A DNA stretch of 64,000 nucleotides from NCBI GenBank assembly GCA_963726575.1, contig CAVSCR010000003.1, forward strand, positions 682,001-746,000. The letters run 5' to 3'. The position numbers and the translations under genes are program-made. Under the pieces are notes generated by a model, which was not told the origin of the DNA, made no database searches, and saw only the letters and a program-made list of their open reading frames with translations. Below, piece after piece: positions 54,232 through 63,881 of this stretch (position 1 is the first letter of the stretch; every line of letters begins with the position of its first letter). The stretch comes from CAVSCR01 sp963726575 (GTDB lineage Bacteria; Actinomycetota; Actinomycetes; JAHEKZ01).

Positions 54232-55104
54232 CTACGGCCCGGTCCGTGCTACCCGCTCCTCGGCGAGCCGCGCGAACTGCGCGACGTCGAGCTGCTCACC
54301 GCGTAATCCCGGGTCGATTCCGGCCGCTCTGAGGGCCGACTCCGACGCCGCAGCCGAACCCGCCCAGGTGGCCAGGGCCGAGCGCAGCGTCTTGCGACGT
54401 TGGGCGAAGGCAGCGTCGACGACGGCGAACACCTCTGCGCGCGAGGCTCGCGTGCGCGGTGGCGGGCGTCGCCGCAACGAGACCAGGCCGGACTCGACGC
54501 GTGGAGCCGGCCAGAACACTCCCGCCCCCACGGTGCCCACGCGACGCACGTCGGCGTACCACGCGGCCTTCACGCTCGGAATGCCGTAGACCCGGCTGCC
54601 AGGCGATGCGGCCAGCCGGTCGGCAACCTCGGCCTGGACCATCACCAGGCCGTGATCGATCGACGGGAACTGTTCGAGCAGGTGCAGCAGCACCGGCACC
54701 GAGACGTTGTACGGGAGGTTGGCCACCACAGCAGTGGGCGCGGGCTGCAGGTCGACCACGACCAACGCGTCGTCAGCCCGTACGGTCAGTCGCGACGCGA
54801 CGGTGGGGGCCCGATCGGCCACCGTCTGAGGCAGCGCGGCGGCAAGTACCTGATCGATCTCGATGGCGATCACGTGGTGGACCGCTGGCAGCAGCGCGAG
54901 CGTGAGCGACCCGAGGCCCGGTCCGACCTCGACGACGACGTCGTCAGCGTCCACGCCCGCCAGGGCGACGATCCGCCGCACAGTATTCGCGTCGATGACG
55001 AAGTTCTGGCCGCGCTGCTTCGTGGGACGGATGTCGTAGCGCGCCGCCAGCGCCCGCACGTCGGCAGCGCCGAGCAGCGCCACACCGGGTTCGGGGGTCG
55101 TCAT
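54232..55104 (-). CDS. rsmA: 16S rRNA (adenine1518-N6/adenine1519-N6)-dimethyltransferase
   Basis: A 290-residue SAM-dependent methyltransferase that dimethylates two adenines near the 3' end of 16S rRNA. KQRGQNFVIDANTVRRIV opens it, SAM motif I is VVEVGPGLGSLTLALL at about 58-73, the acidic EID follows near 83, and the NLPYNVSVPVL catalytic motif is near 130-140. The C-terminal helical domain contains VFWPAPRVESGLVSLRRR and FAQRRKTLRSAL. It starts 3 bases after the rpfB stop. Confidence 0.96.
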   Translation of the reverse strand: MTTPEPGVALLGAADVRALAARYDIRPTKQRGQNFVIDANTVRRIVALAGVDADDVVVEVGPGLGSLTLALLPAVHHVIAIEIDQVLAAALPQTVADRAPTVASRLTVRADDALVVVDLQPAPTAVVANLPYNVSVPVLLHLLEQFPSIDHGLVMVQAEVADRLAASPGSRVYGIPSVKAAWYADVRRVGTVGAGVFWPAPRVESGLVSLRRRPPPRTRASRAEVFAVVDAAFAQRRKTLRSALATWAGSAAASESALRAAGIDPGLRGEQLDVAQFARLAEERVARTGP

Positions 55105-55107
55105 GGG

Positions 55108-56241
55108 TCAGGAGTACAGCAGGTACCCGCAGACCGGCCATGGGGCGGAGCCCGCCCGCTCGTACAGCAGCTGCGCGCGGTAGGTCTGCTCGCCGGCGGT
55201 CGCATCGATCGGGTTCCCGTGGCCACCGACGCCGTACCAGGTGCTGAGGGCGAACTGGTACAGCCCGTAGTAGCCGTACGGACTGACCGCCCAGGGGAGG
55301 CCGCCGGACTCGCACTGCGCCAGGGCCGCCCAGTTGAGCTGGCTCACGGAGCCGACCGTCGGAACCGGGGCGGTCACCGACGACGGGGCAGGCACAACCG
55401 CTTGAGGGGCCGTGCCGACCCGAACGATCCGCGCGACCGGACGACGCAACACCCGCAGCACCGTGCGCGTGCGCTGCACGACCTGTCCGTCGCGGATGAT
55501 CACCTGCACGTCGGCCCAGGCGACGCCCTTGCGTCCGGATCGCACCATCGCGGTCTGCCCACGAATCAAGGTGTCGTCGGGTCGGGTGATGGTCCGGAAC
55601 GGGAGCGCGACGCGGCGCCGGTGATCCTGCAGACGCACCTGCGTCACCGTGACTGCCAAGCGATGATCCAGCGGGGTCGACAGGGGCAGTGACACTGCGT
55701 CGTTCTTGGTGAGGTGCACGTGCGCCTGTCGCAGTGCTACCCCCACCGTGGGGGCGGCGGTGACGATCGTGGTGCGCCACGTTCCGTGCCGGATCACGAG
55801 GGTGTCGGCAAGCCGCACCGAAACGAACCCACCGGTTCGGGGCAGGACCTGCGACCCGGGTGCGTCGGCGACGGCTCCGAACGCACGCTGGCGCAGCTGC
55901 GCCACGAACTGCCCGACGGTGCTGGCGGTGGTCCAGACCTGGCGCGTCCGACCGTCGAGATCGACTGTGACAAGGCGGGCGAACGCCACATCCACTTCAG
56001 CTCCGTCGGGAAGCGCAGCGCTGAGGTCAGGCGTGACGACGTCGTGCTCGCTCAACTGAACGTCGTACTCGTTCAGCAGGGCGCCCACGGAATCCGCGTA
56101 CGTGCTGACGACGCGATGGTTCCCGTCGATGACGAGCGTCACGTGTTTGGCAGCGTCGGCGAAGGCAGCAGTGCCGCCAACTACAGCGAGCACCACCACG
56201 ATGTTCAACGCCACGATGAGCGTCTTACGGATCACACGCAT
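55108..56241 (-). CDS. rpfB: Resuscitation-promoting factor, RpfB type
   Basis: A 377-residue cell-wall muralytic enzyme that helps dormant cells resume growth. A signal anchor at about 8-27 is followed by three DUF348 repeats (VTLVIDGNHRVVSTYADSVGALL; VTVDLDGRTRQVWTTASTVGQFV; LVIRHGTWRTTIVTAAPTVGVAL). A G5 domain (about 205-285) and a lysozyme-like RPF domain (about 305-377) come next, with the catalytic Glu in LAQCESGGLPWAVSPYGYYGLYQFALSTW. ATG 56241 has GAGG 5 bases upstream; a longer in-frame start near 56322 is possible. It sits in the tatD-rpfB-rsmA-ispE order shared with mycobacteria. Confidence 0.93.
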   Translation of the reverse strand: MRVIRKTLIVALNIVVVLAVVGGTAAFADAAKHVTLVIDGNHRVVSTYADSVGALLNEYDVQLSEHDVVTPDLSAALPDGAEVDVAFARLVTVDLDGRTRQVWTTASTVGQFVAQLRQRAFGAVADAPGSQVLPRTGGFVSVRLADTLVIRHGTWRTTIVTAAPTVGVALRQAHVHLTKNDAVSLPLSTPLDHRLAVTVTQVRLQDHRRRVALPFRTITRPDDTLIRGQTAMVRSGRKGVAWADVQVIIRDGQVVQRTRTVLRVLRRPVARIVRVGTAPQAVVPAPSSVTAPVPTVGSVSQLNWAALAQCESGGLPWAVSPYGYYGLYQFALSTWYGVGGHGNPIDATAGEQTYRAQLLYERAGSAPWPVCGYLLYS

Positions 56242-56534
56242 CCAGACCTCGAAGGTCCGGGCACGAGGAGTTGAGCCGCGCCCATCGGAATCGACCCACG
56301 TCTCAAGGCGAGCAGCCATCAACCATGCAGCGCACGCCTGCGCTCGCGAACCATCAGCGCCGCGAGGCGCAGCACCACAGAGACGACGACTGACGCCGTG
56401 ACTACGACGAGCGAACCAAGTCCATTGGGCGGCTCAGGGCTTCCCCGACCCCGGCTGTCCTGTCGTCGACGCTACCTCGGTGACACAGCACTCACCACTG
56501 TTGTGGATGACTTTAGACATTTCCACAACTGTTC
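56242..56534 (-). other. rpfB leader region
   Basis: A 293-base non-coding region between tatD and rpfB. It contains GC-rich stretches with self-complementarity. In several actinobacteria rpf genes carry a c-di-AMP (ydaO-type) riboswitch in this position; I looked for the conserved GGGGUGAA and GCUAA blocks and did not find a clear match, so no riboswitch is called. Confidence 0.3.
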
Positions 56535-57403
56535 TCAGTTGGCCGAAGACTCGCCCCAGGGACGAAAGACACGCGTGGCATTCTCGTGCGCGCAGTGTGC
56601 GACAACGTCAACGTCAACGCGTCGTTCGCGCGCGATCGCGCGCACGGTGTGTGGGATCAAGTACGACGCGTTCGGTCGACCGCGAAACGGCATCGGTGTC
56701 AGGTACGGCGCGTCCGTTTCGACAAGGATGAGTTCGTCCGGCACAAGGGCAGCAGACGTCGCGCAACTCTCGTGCGTTCCCGAACGTCACCGTTCCCGCG
56801 AACGAGAGATACCAGCCACGCTCGACGCAGTGTCGTGCCATTGCGACATCACCACTGAAACAGTGGAAGACCACGACGTCGGGAGATCCCTCAGAATCCA
56901 GTACCCGCAAGACATCGGCGTGCGCATCACGGTCGTGGATCACCAAAGCCTTGTCGAGACGCTTCGCCAGGTCGATGTGCCAGCGGAACGACTCCTCCTG
57001 CGACGTGCGACCACTCTCACCGGTCCGGAAGAAGTCCATCCCGGTCTCCCCGATGGCGCGCACCCGCTCGTCGCCGGCCAACTGCTCGATGGACGGCGAG
57101 CGCGGATGGCAGTGCGCCGGTGGCGGCAAGCCGTGGTGCCTCGTTCGGATGCAGCGCCACAGCGGCCACGATCGCGGGGTGTCGACGCGCCGCGTCGACG
57201 GCCCATTCGGCGCCCTCGAGGTCGCAGCCGATCTGCACGATTCGGGTCACTCCCACCGCCGCTGCGGCCTCCAATGCTGCCAAAACGGACAGTTGAGCAC
57301 CGTCTCGCTCGATGTCAAGGTGACAGTGAGAGTCGGTCGTGACCTGGACGAGGGCCTCGGGAGCCTCCGGGTAGCCCCGGGCGCCCGTCGCGGGAGCGGT
57401 CAT
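56535..57403 (-). pseudogene. tatD: TatD family metal-dependent hydrolase, two frameshifts
   Basis: All parts of a TatD DNase (about 288 residues if the frame is restored) are present on the minus strand but in three frames. Frame 1, from ATG 57403, gives TTDSHCHLDIER through VAAVALHPNEAPRLA. Frame 2 gives IEQLAGDERVRAIGETGMDFF, ALVIHDRDAHADVLRVL and VVFHCFSGDVAMARHC. Frame 3 gives LVPDELILVETDAPYLTP and PWGESSAN. The two shifts, near 57075-57135 and 56745-56775, each behave as one inserted base (or two lost). Metal ligands (HCH, Glu, His, His, Asp) are intact. Either the gene is newly broken or the sequence has local errors. The ATG overlaps the upstream tryptophanase stop. Confidence 0.88.
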
Positions 57404-58786
57404 GACAAGGGCTCGAACCGCGCCGTGAAGTGCCGCAGCGCGGCCGGCTGCTCGGTCATCCGGTAACCCGGCAGCTCGGCGGCCCGGGCGGCGACCTGCT
57501 CGCAGACCTCGATCACGTAGTCGATGTGGCTCTGGGTGTAAGTACGGCGCGGGATCGCCAGTCGTACGAGGTCCATGGGTGCCGCCAGTTCTCGTCCCGT
57601 CCGGCCGTCGGCCGAACATGACGGTGCCGATCTCGCACCCGCGCACTCCGCCGGTCTCGTACAACGCGATGGCCAGCGCCTGGCCCGGGTACTCCAGCGG
57701 ATCCAGGTGCGGCAACAGCGCACGCGCGTCCAGGTACACCGCGTGGCCACCGATCGGCGTGACGACCGGGACGCCGCGGGACACGAGTGCCTCACCCAGG
57801 TAGGCCGTGGAGCGGATCCGGTAGCGCAGGTAGTCGTGGTCGACGACTTCGCGCAAGCCCTGTGCCAAGGCTTCCAGGTCGCGACCGGCCAGACCTCCAT
57901 ACGTCGGGAAGCCCTCGGTCAGGATCAACAGGTTGCGCGCCTGTTCCGCCAACGCGTCATCGTTCATCGCCAGCCAGCCACCGATGTTGCCCATCGGATC
58001 CTTCTTTGCGCTCATGGTCATGCCGTCTGCCAGCGCCGCTATGTCGCGCACGATGTCGACCACGTCCCGCCGCGACTGTCCGGACTCCCGTTCCCGGATG
58101 AACCACGCGTTCTCGGCGAAGCGACAGGCGTCCAGGAACAACGGCTTGCCGAAGGCGTCGCAGACGGTGCGCACATCGCGAAGGTTCGCCAGTGAGACCG
58201 GCTGACCTCCTCCGGAGTTGTTGGTGATCGTCACCATCACCAACGGCACGTCCGCGGCGCGCTCGGTGAGGAGACGCTCCAGGGCCACGACGTCGAGGTT
58301 GCCCTTGAACGGGTGGTCCGACGAAGGCTCGCGCCCTTCTGGGATCAGCAGGTCGACCGCCTGCGCCCCGGTTGCCTCCACGTTGGCGCGCGTGGTGTCG
58401 AAATGGGTGTTGTTCGGGACCACCTGTCCCGGCCCGCCCACCACCTCGAAGAGAATGCGCTCTGCGGCGCGCCCCTGATGGGTGGGGATCACGTGCTCGA
58501 ACGGAAACAGGTGACGCACGGCGTCGCGGAAGACGAACCACGAGGGCGAGCCCGCATATGACTCGTCGCCGTGCTGGATCGCCGCCCACTGGTCGCGCGA
58601 CATCGCACCCGTGCCCGAGTCGGTCAGCAGGTCGATGAGCACGTCCTGGGCGTGGATCGAGAACAGGTTGAAACCTGCCTCGACCAGGGCCGCTTGTCGC
58701 TGGGCGAGCGTGGTCAACCGGAGCGGTTCCACCGAGTGGATACGAAACGGCTCGATGATCGTGCGGAACTGCGGTTCGCTGGCCAT
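57400..58786 (-). pseudogene. tnaA: Tryptophanase / beta-eliminating lyase, one frameshift
   Basis: A PLP-dependent enzyme that would split tryptophan into indole, pyruvate and ammonia. The first 396 or so codons give EPFRIHSVEP, DLLTDSGTGAMS, PTHQGRAAE, TITNNSGGGQPVSLANL, FAENAWFI, the PLP Lys in TMSAKKD and EGFPTYGGLAGRD. The rest (GRELAAPMDLVRLAIPRRTYTQSHIDYVIE to HFTARFEPLS) lies in the next frame. The break at about 57590-57600 equals one extra base. FAENA, SAKKD and the YGGL context favour tryptophanase over tyrosine phenol-lyase, which is not excluded. It sits between metG and tatD, genes usually close together, so it looks inserted. Confidence 0.85.
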
Positions 58787-58815
58787 GCCGGGCAGGTTAG
58801 TGCCCGATGCTGCGC

Positions 58816-60612
58816 TCAGCCCTGCTCCAGGCGGGCGAGCTCCTCGTCGGCGACGGCCGGGTCCAGCTTGGCGAACACCGGTGTCGGAGTCGCCAGCTTC
58901 GTGCCGGCGCGGATCGGCATCGGCTCCCAGCGGGCGCCGGTGTCGTAGTCACCCGTCAGGACCGAGTAGGCGTTGTCCGGGGCATCCGGACTCGACTCGA
59001 CCACGTCGCGGATCTGCGGCATGGGCGCCCACACACCGGTGCCACCGAGCAGCTCGTAGACCTGCTGTGCCGAGTGCGGCAGGAACGGTGTGAGAAGGAC
59101 GTTGCAGTCACTGACCGCCTGCAACGTGACATGGAGCACGGTCCCCTGCCGCTCGGGATCGGTCTTGAGCTGCCAGGGTGCCTGGTCGGACATGTACTTG
59201 TTCGCCTCGGCTACCGCGCGCATCGCTTCGGTGATCGCCGCCTTCTGGCGTCCTCTGGCGATCAAGTCACCCACCACTGGGAACGCGTCACGCACCCGCT
59301 GCAACAGTGCACGGTCATCGTCGGTCAGCGGGCCGGCGCCGGGGATCTCACCGAAGTTCTTGGCAGCCATCGACAGGGAGCGGTTCACCAGGTTTCCCCA
59401 GCCGGCGACCAGCTCGTCGTTGTTGCGCCTCACGAACTCGGCCCACGTGAAGTCGGTGTCGTTGGTCTCCGGACCCGCGACGGCGATGAAGTAGCGCAGC
59501 GCATCGGCGTCGTAGCGCGACAGGAAGTCGCGCACGAAGATCACGACCGACCGGGACGAGGAGAACTTGCGCCCCTCCATGGTCAGGAACTCGCTGGAGA
59601 CGACCTCGGTGGGCAGGTTGAGCCGACCCAGCTGCCCCGCCTCGCCGCCCCGGTCACCTTCCCCGTCGTAGCCGAGCAGGATCGCTGGCCAGATGACCGA
59701 GTGGAACACGATGTTGTCTTTGCCCATGAAGTAGTACGAGCGCGCCTGTGGGTTCTGCCACCACTGGCGCCACGCCTGCGGGTCGCCGCTGCGCTTGGCC
59801 CACTCGATCGAGGCCGACAGGTAGCCGATGACCGCGTCGAACCAGACGTAGAGACGTTTGTCGTCACGGTCCACCCAGTCGGCGAGGGGGATCGGTACGC
59901 CCCAGTCGAGGTCGCGGCTGATCGCGCGCGGCTGGAGCTCGGCGACCAGGTTCTTGCTGAACCGCAACACGTTGGGCCGCCAGTCGCTGCGCTCGCCCAG
60001 CCATGAGGCCAGCGCATCGGCAAACGCTGGGAGATCGAGAAAGAAGTGCTCCGTCTCGACGAAGTCCGGGGTTTCCCCGTTGATCCGAGAGCGTGGGTTG
60101 ATGAGGTCCACCGGGTCGAGCTGGTTGCCGCAGTTGTCGCACTGGTCCCCACGTGCACCGTCGTAGCCACAGATGGGGCAGATGCCCTCGATGTAGCGGT
60201 CGGGCAGAGTTCGGCCGGTCGAGGGTGAGATGGCTCCCAGCGCATGCTGGGTGAACACGTAGCCGTTCGTGACAAGCTGGCTGAAGAGACCTTGGACGAC
60301 GTCGTAGTGGTTGCGGGTCGTGGTTCGCGTGAAGAGGTCGTACGTCAATCCGAGTCCCTGCAGATCCTCCAGGATCACCCGGTTGTACCGGTCGGCAAGC
60401 TCACGCGGGGTGAGCCCTTCCTTGTCGGCCTGAACCTGGATCGGAGTGCCGTGCTCATCGGTGCCGCTGACCATCAGGACCTGGTGTCCGGCCATCCTCA
60501 TGTACCGGCTGAAGACATCAGAGGGCACGCCGAAACCCGAGACGTGTCCGATGTGACGCGGGCCGTTGGCGTACGGCCAGGCAACAGCGGTCAGGATCGG
60601 TTCCGCGGGCAT
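58816..60612 (-). CDS. metG: Methionine-tRNA ligase
   Basis: A 598-residue class I aminoacyl-tRNA synthetase. The HIGH motif is in PRHIGHVSGF near residue 20, the KMSKS equivalent is GRKFSSSRS near residue 345, and the zinc-binding insert has CPIC and CDNC pairs near 145-160. LTAVAWPYANG opens the Rossmann fold and DFTWAEFVRRNNDELVAGWGNLVNR begins the anticodon helix domain. ATG 60612 is 10 bases after the rsmI stop. No C-terminal tRNA-binding EMAP domain is present, which is common in actinobacteria. Confidence 0.96.
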   Translation of the reverse strand: MPAEPILTAVAWPYANGPRHIGHVSGFGVPSDVFSRYMRMAGHQVLMVSGTDEHGTPIQVQADKEGLTPRELADRYNRVILEDLQGLGLTYDLFTRTTTRNHYDVVQGLFSQLVTNGYVFTQHALGAISPSTGRTLPDRYIEGICPICGYDGARGDQCDNCGNQLDPVDLINPRSRINGETPDFVETEHFFLDLPAFADALASWLGERSDWRPNVLRFSKNLVAELQPRAISRDLDWGVPIPLADWVDRDDKRLYVWFDAVIGYLSASIEWAKRSGDPQAWRQWWQNPQARSYYFMGKDNIVFHSVIWPAILLGYDGEGDRGGEAGQLGRLNLPTEVVSSEFLTMEGRKFSSSRSVVIFVRDFLSRYDADALRYFIAVAGPETNDTDFTWAEFVRRNNDELVAGWGNLVNRSLSMAAKNFGEIPGAGPLTDDDRALLQRVRDAFPVVGDLIARGRQKAAITEAMRAVAEANKYMSDQAPWQLKTDPERQGTVLHVTLQAVSDCNVLLTPFLPHSAQQVYELLGGTGVWAPMPQIRDVVESSPDAPDNAYSVLTGDYDTGARWEPMPIRAGTKLATPTPVFAKLDPAVADEELARLEQG

Positions 60613-60622
60613 GCGTTCGATC

Positions 60623-61477
60623 CTAGGGGCGCGGGTTCGGGGGGCCACTGCCTTTGTGCGCCGCGTCGTACACCTGACGACGTGGCACCCCGGTGACGCG
60701 CGCCACCTCGGTGACGGCATCTTTGCGGCTCACGCCGTCTGACATCTGTTGAGTGACGAGTCGCGCCAGTGCGGGCTCGTCGAGGTCGACCGTGGCGTTC
60801 GAGGCTCCGGCCACGACCAGCGTGATCTCACCGCGCACTCCGGGTGCGGCCCACGCAGCCAGATCTTCGACCCGTCCTCGTCTGACCTCCTCGAACGTCT
60901 TGGTGAGCTCGCGGGCAACCGCGGCGCGACGGTCGGCCCCGAACACCTGGACCAGGTCGGCGAGAACGCCACCGATCCGATGCGGCGCCTCGAAGAAGAC
61001 CATGGTGCGGGGCTCTTGACGAAGCTCGTTCAGCCGCGCCCGTCGCTGGCCGGCCTTTCGGGGCAGGAACCCCTCGAAGCAGAACCGGTCGACCGGGAGG
61101 CCGGACAACGCCAGTGCAGTGGTCAGCGCCGACGGCCCCGGCAGTGCCGTCACATCGACGTGGGCGGCCAGCGCGGCCTCCACCAGCCGGTAGCCCGGAT
61201 CGCTGACCGCAGGTGTCCCTGCATCGGTGACGAGCAAGACCTCGGCGCCCGCCACCATCTGCGCGACCAGGTCCGAGGTTCGGCTGCCCTCGTTGTGCTC
61301 GTGGTACGACACGACGCGTCCGCGCGGCTGCACGCCGAGCGCACTCACCAGACGCCGCAGACGACGCGTGTCCTCTGCAGCGACGACGTCGGCGCCCTCC
61401 AGGGCGTCCCGGAGGCGCGGCGAGGCGTCGTCGACGTTGCCGATGGGGGTGGCCGCGAGGACGAGGCGCCCGGTCAT
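60623..61477 (-). CDS. rsmI: 16S rRNA (cytidine1402-2'-O)-methyltransferase
   Basis: A 284-residue SAM-dependent enzyme of the tetrapyrrole methylase fold that methylates C1402 in the ribosomal P-site. VLAATPIGNVDDASPR is the N-terminal signature, AAEDTRRLRRLV, LLVTDAGTPAVSDPGYRLV and ALPGPSALTTALALSGLP carry the SAM site, and TMVFFEAPHRI follows near 165. The C-terminal residues 230-280 include an HTH-like SRKDAVTEVARVTGVPRRQVYD. ATG 61477 is chosen; the upstream in-frame codons overlap the divergent PMT promoter. Confidence 0.95.
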   Translation of the reverse strand: MTGRLVLAATPIGNVDDASPRLRDALEGADVVAAEDTRRLRRLVSALGVQPRGRVVSYHEHNEGSRTSDLVAQMVAGAEVLLVTDAGTPAVSDPGYRLVEAALAAHVDVTALPGPSALTTALALSGLPVDRFCFEGFLPRKAGQRRARLNELRQEPRTMVFFEAPHRIGGVLADLVQVFGADRRAAVARELTKTFEEVRRGRVEDLAAWAAPGVRGEITLVVAGASNATVDLDEPALARLVTQQMSDGVSRKDAVTEVARVTGVPRRQVYDAAHKGSGPPNPRP

Positions 61478-61578
61478 GAGGGCATCCTCGCAGTGACCCC
61501 GGGCCGTATCGGGGGTGAACTGGCCGGTCCCGGCTCGGCGTGGCTCGAGCGGCGCTGACCGCTCTTTACGATGCTGCG

Positions 61579-63189
61579 GTGACGACGTCGATGCCGCAAG
61601 CCCCACCGGCCGCTGCCGAGGCCGACGTCGACGAACTCGCCGCGACCCCCCAGCACTGGCCGAGCGCTCGCGAACGCCTGCAGCGGCCGCTGCCGGCGGG
61701 GGGCTGGCGGGGGTGGCTCGGACCGGTTCTGGTCACCGCGTTTGCGGGGATTCTTCGGTTCTGGCGCCTGGGCCAACCGCACGCATTCGTTTTCGACGAG
61801 ACGTATTACGCCAAGGACGGCTACTCGTTGCTGAAGTACGGCTACGAGTCCCAGTCGATCGCCGACGCGAACGACAAGATCCTGGCCGGCCATCTGACCA
61901 ACGTGTGGACCGGCGACGCAGCGTTCGTGGTTCACCCGCCTCTGGGCAAGTGGGTCATCGCCATCGGCATCAAGCTGTTCGGGATGACGCCGTTCGGCTG
62001 GCGTTTCATGGTGGCGGTTCTCGGCACTCTGGCGGTGTTGGTGTTGGCCCGGACCGCACGACGGATGACCGGATCGAATGTGCTGGGCACGGTCGCCGGG
62101 TTCCTGCTGGCTATCGACGGCATGGCGCTCGTCCTGAGCCGCACCGCGATCCTTGACGGCATCTTGATGTTCTTCCTGCTGTGCGGGTTCGCGGCTCTGG
62201 TCGTCGACCGCGACCGGTTGCGTCAGCGGGTGGGGAACCGCCTGACGTCCTACACCTACCAACGCTTCGGCCCACGCAGCGGCTTCCGTCCGTTCCTGCT
62301 GCTGGCCGGCGTCTTCTTCGGTATGGCGTTGGCCACCAAGTGGAGCGCGCTGTGGTTCATGGCGGTGTTCGCCGTCCTGGTGGTCGTGTGGTCGGCCGGG
62401 GCTCGACGCACGGCCGGGGTCAGACGCCCGATGCTCGGCTCCACGCTGAAGGACGCCCTCCCCACTTTCGGGTCGCTGGTGCTCGTGCCCCTCGGTGTGT
62501 ACCTGCTCGCGTGGCAGGGCTGGTTCCGCTCCTCCGGCGGGTACGACCGGCAATGGGCGGTCGACCATCCGTCGACCGGGTTGTCTCGGTTGATCCCCGG
62601 AGCCCTGCGAAGCCTGTGGCACTACCACTACGAGGCGTACAAGTTCCACGTCACGCTCGACACACCTCACGCGTACCAGTCCAACCCCATCGGCTGGCTC
62701 CTCGAGATCCGCCCGGTGTCGTTCTTCTACGAAGGACCCAAGCTCGGGCAGTCGGGCTGCACGGTGAGTTCGTGCGCCCGCGAGGTGCTGGCGCTCGGGA
62801 CGCCCGCGATCTGGTGGGCGGCCGTCGCTGCGCTGTTCGTCATGGTGTGGATCCTCATCGCCCGCAGCGACTGGCGCGCGGCAGCGGTGCTGTGCGGCGT
62901 CGCTGCGGGTTGGCTTCCGTGGATGCACTACATGCACCGCACGATCTTCCAGTTCTACGCAGTGGTGACGGTCCCGTTCCTCGTGCTCTCCATCACGATC
63001 ACGCTGGGCCTGGTGCTCGGGCCGGCGACAGCGAGCCCGCAGCGGCGCAGTGTGGGGGCAGCGATCATGGGGTCGTACCTCGTGGTGGCGTTCGCCAGCT
63101 TCTGGCTGCTGTGGCCGATCTTCACGGCCCAGGTGATCCCGTACCACTCCTGGTGGGCCCGGTTGCTGCACATTCGTTCCTGGGTCTGA
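61579..63189 (+). CDS. Dolichyl-phosphate-mannose-protein mannosyltransferase (PMT, Rv1002c-like)
   Basis: A 536-residue GT39 membrane enzyme that transfers mannose from polyprenyl-P-mannose to secreted proteins. After a polar N-terminus of about 35 residues it has roughly 10 transmembrane segments. The catalytic DE pair is in FVFDETYYAKDGYSLLKYGYES near residue 75, with a HPPLGKW-type WVIHPPLGKW segment in the first loop. It closely resembles the mycobacterial PMT. GTG 61579 is chosen because TACGAT, a -10 element, lies 6 bases upstream (61567-61572), fitting a leaderless mRNA; GTG 61540 would be longer. It is divergent from rsmI. Confidence 0.9.
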   Translation: MTTSMPQAPPAAAEADVDELAATPQHWPSARERLQRPLPAGGWRGWLGPVLVTAFAGILRFWRLGQPHAFVFDETYYAKDGYSLLKYGYESQSIADANDKILAGHLTNVWTGDAAFVVHPPLGKWVIAIGIKLFGMTPFGWRFMVAVLGTLAVLVLARTARRMTGSNVLGTVAGFLLAIDGMALVLSRTAILDGILMFFLLCGFAALVVDRDRLRQRVGNRLTSYTYQRFGPRSGFRPFLLLAGVFFGMALATKWSALWFMAVFAVLVVVWSAGARRTAGVRRPMLGSTLKDALPTFGSLVLVPLGVYLLAWQGWFRSSGGYDRQWAVDHPSTGLSRLIPGALRSLWHYHYEAYKFHVTLDTPHAYQSNPIGWLLEIRPVSFFYEGPKLGQSGCTVSSCAREVLALGTPAIWWAAVAALFVMVWILIARSDWRAAAVLCGVAAGWLPWMHYMHRTIFQFYAVVTVPFLVLSITITLGLVLGPATASPQRRSVGAAIMGSYLVVAFASFWLLWPIFTAQVIPYHSWWARLLHIRSWV

Positions 63190-63204
63190 CCTACTCTGCA
63201 CGGT

Positions 63205-63759
63205 GTGACCCGGCCCGATCCTGCCTCCGCCTGGCGCGGGGCTCGCGGTGGGGCGCTGGCAGCGCTGGCGTGGCTGACGGTCGTGACGGCACACGTCATG
63301 GCATCGGGGGCGCTCCCGTCTTCGGGAGCACTGATCGCGACAGGCGTGCTTGCCGCGGTCGTCGGCATCTCGTTCGCCGGCCGACGGCTGACGTGGCGTC
63401 GTAGCTTCGCAGCCCTCTTGTTGCTACAGCCCACCCTGCACCTGGCTCTGACGACCTTGGCCGCTGGCGCACATCATCACCATCACACGTTCCATCACGC
63501 CTCGGCGAACTGGGTGATGGTGGCAGCACACGTCGCCGCAGCCGCATTGGCCGCGTGGTGGGTCTGCGTTGCCGACGCGCTTCTGCTGCGCATGCTGCGT
63601 TGCGTGCAGGACCGGTTGCAGGTGCCATGGCCGGTTCGCCTCAACACATTGACGTGGCCTCAACACATCGCGCTCGGGCGTGACACCGCGTTGGGCTGTT
63701 GGGCGCTCTTGACCGACAGCATCAGTCGACGCGGTCCTCCGCTGGCTCTGGTCGCCTGA
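63205..63759 (+). CDS. Histidine-rich membrane protein upstream of copC
   Basis: A 184-residue membrane protein of unknown function with about four hydrophobic segments (residues 15-35, 42-56, 68-85, 102-120). Between the third and fourth lies a run of histidines (AGAHHHHHTFHHAS near 86-99) that could bind copper or another metal at the outer face. TACTCT at 63192-63197, 7 bases before the GTG, fits a leaderless start. The copC gene follows 122 bases later, supporting a metal role, by inference. It resembles short actinobacterial proteins found beside copC/ycnI-type genes. Confidence 0.75.
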   Translation: MTRPDPASAWRGARGGALAALAWLTVVTAHVMASGALPSSGALIATGVLAAVVGISFAGRRLTWRRSFAALLLLQPTLHLALTTLAAGAHHHHHTFHHASANWVMVAAHVAAAALAAWWVCVADALLLRMLRCVQDRLQVPWPVRLNTLTWPQHIALGRDTALGCWALLTDSISRRGPPLALVA

Positions 63760-63881
63760 GGCGACCGACGCACCATCGGCCCGATCCCTCGATCCCGATC
63801 GCCAACGACGCCGAGAGTCGGCGCCTGCTTCCCTGGGCTCCGTCTCGGCGCTCGCTGGGCGTTGCGCTCCAAGGAGATGTG

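Noticed and set aside
56242..56534. c-di-AMP (ydaO) riboswitch before rpfB
   Set aside because: The position is right for actinobacterial rpf genes, but the conserved sequence blocks were not found by eye. A covariance-model search with the ydaO-yuaA family would decide.
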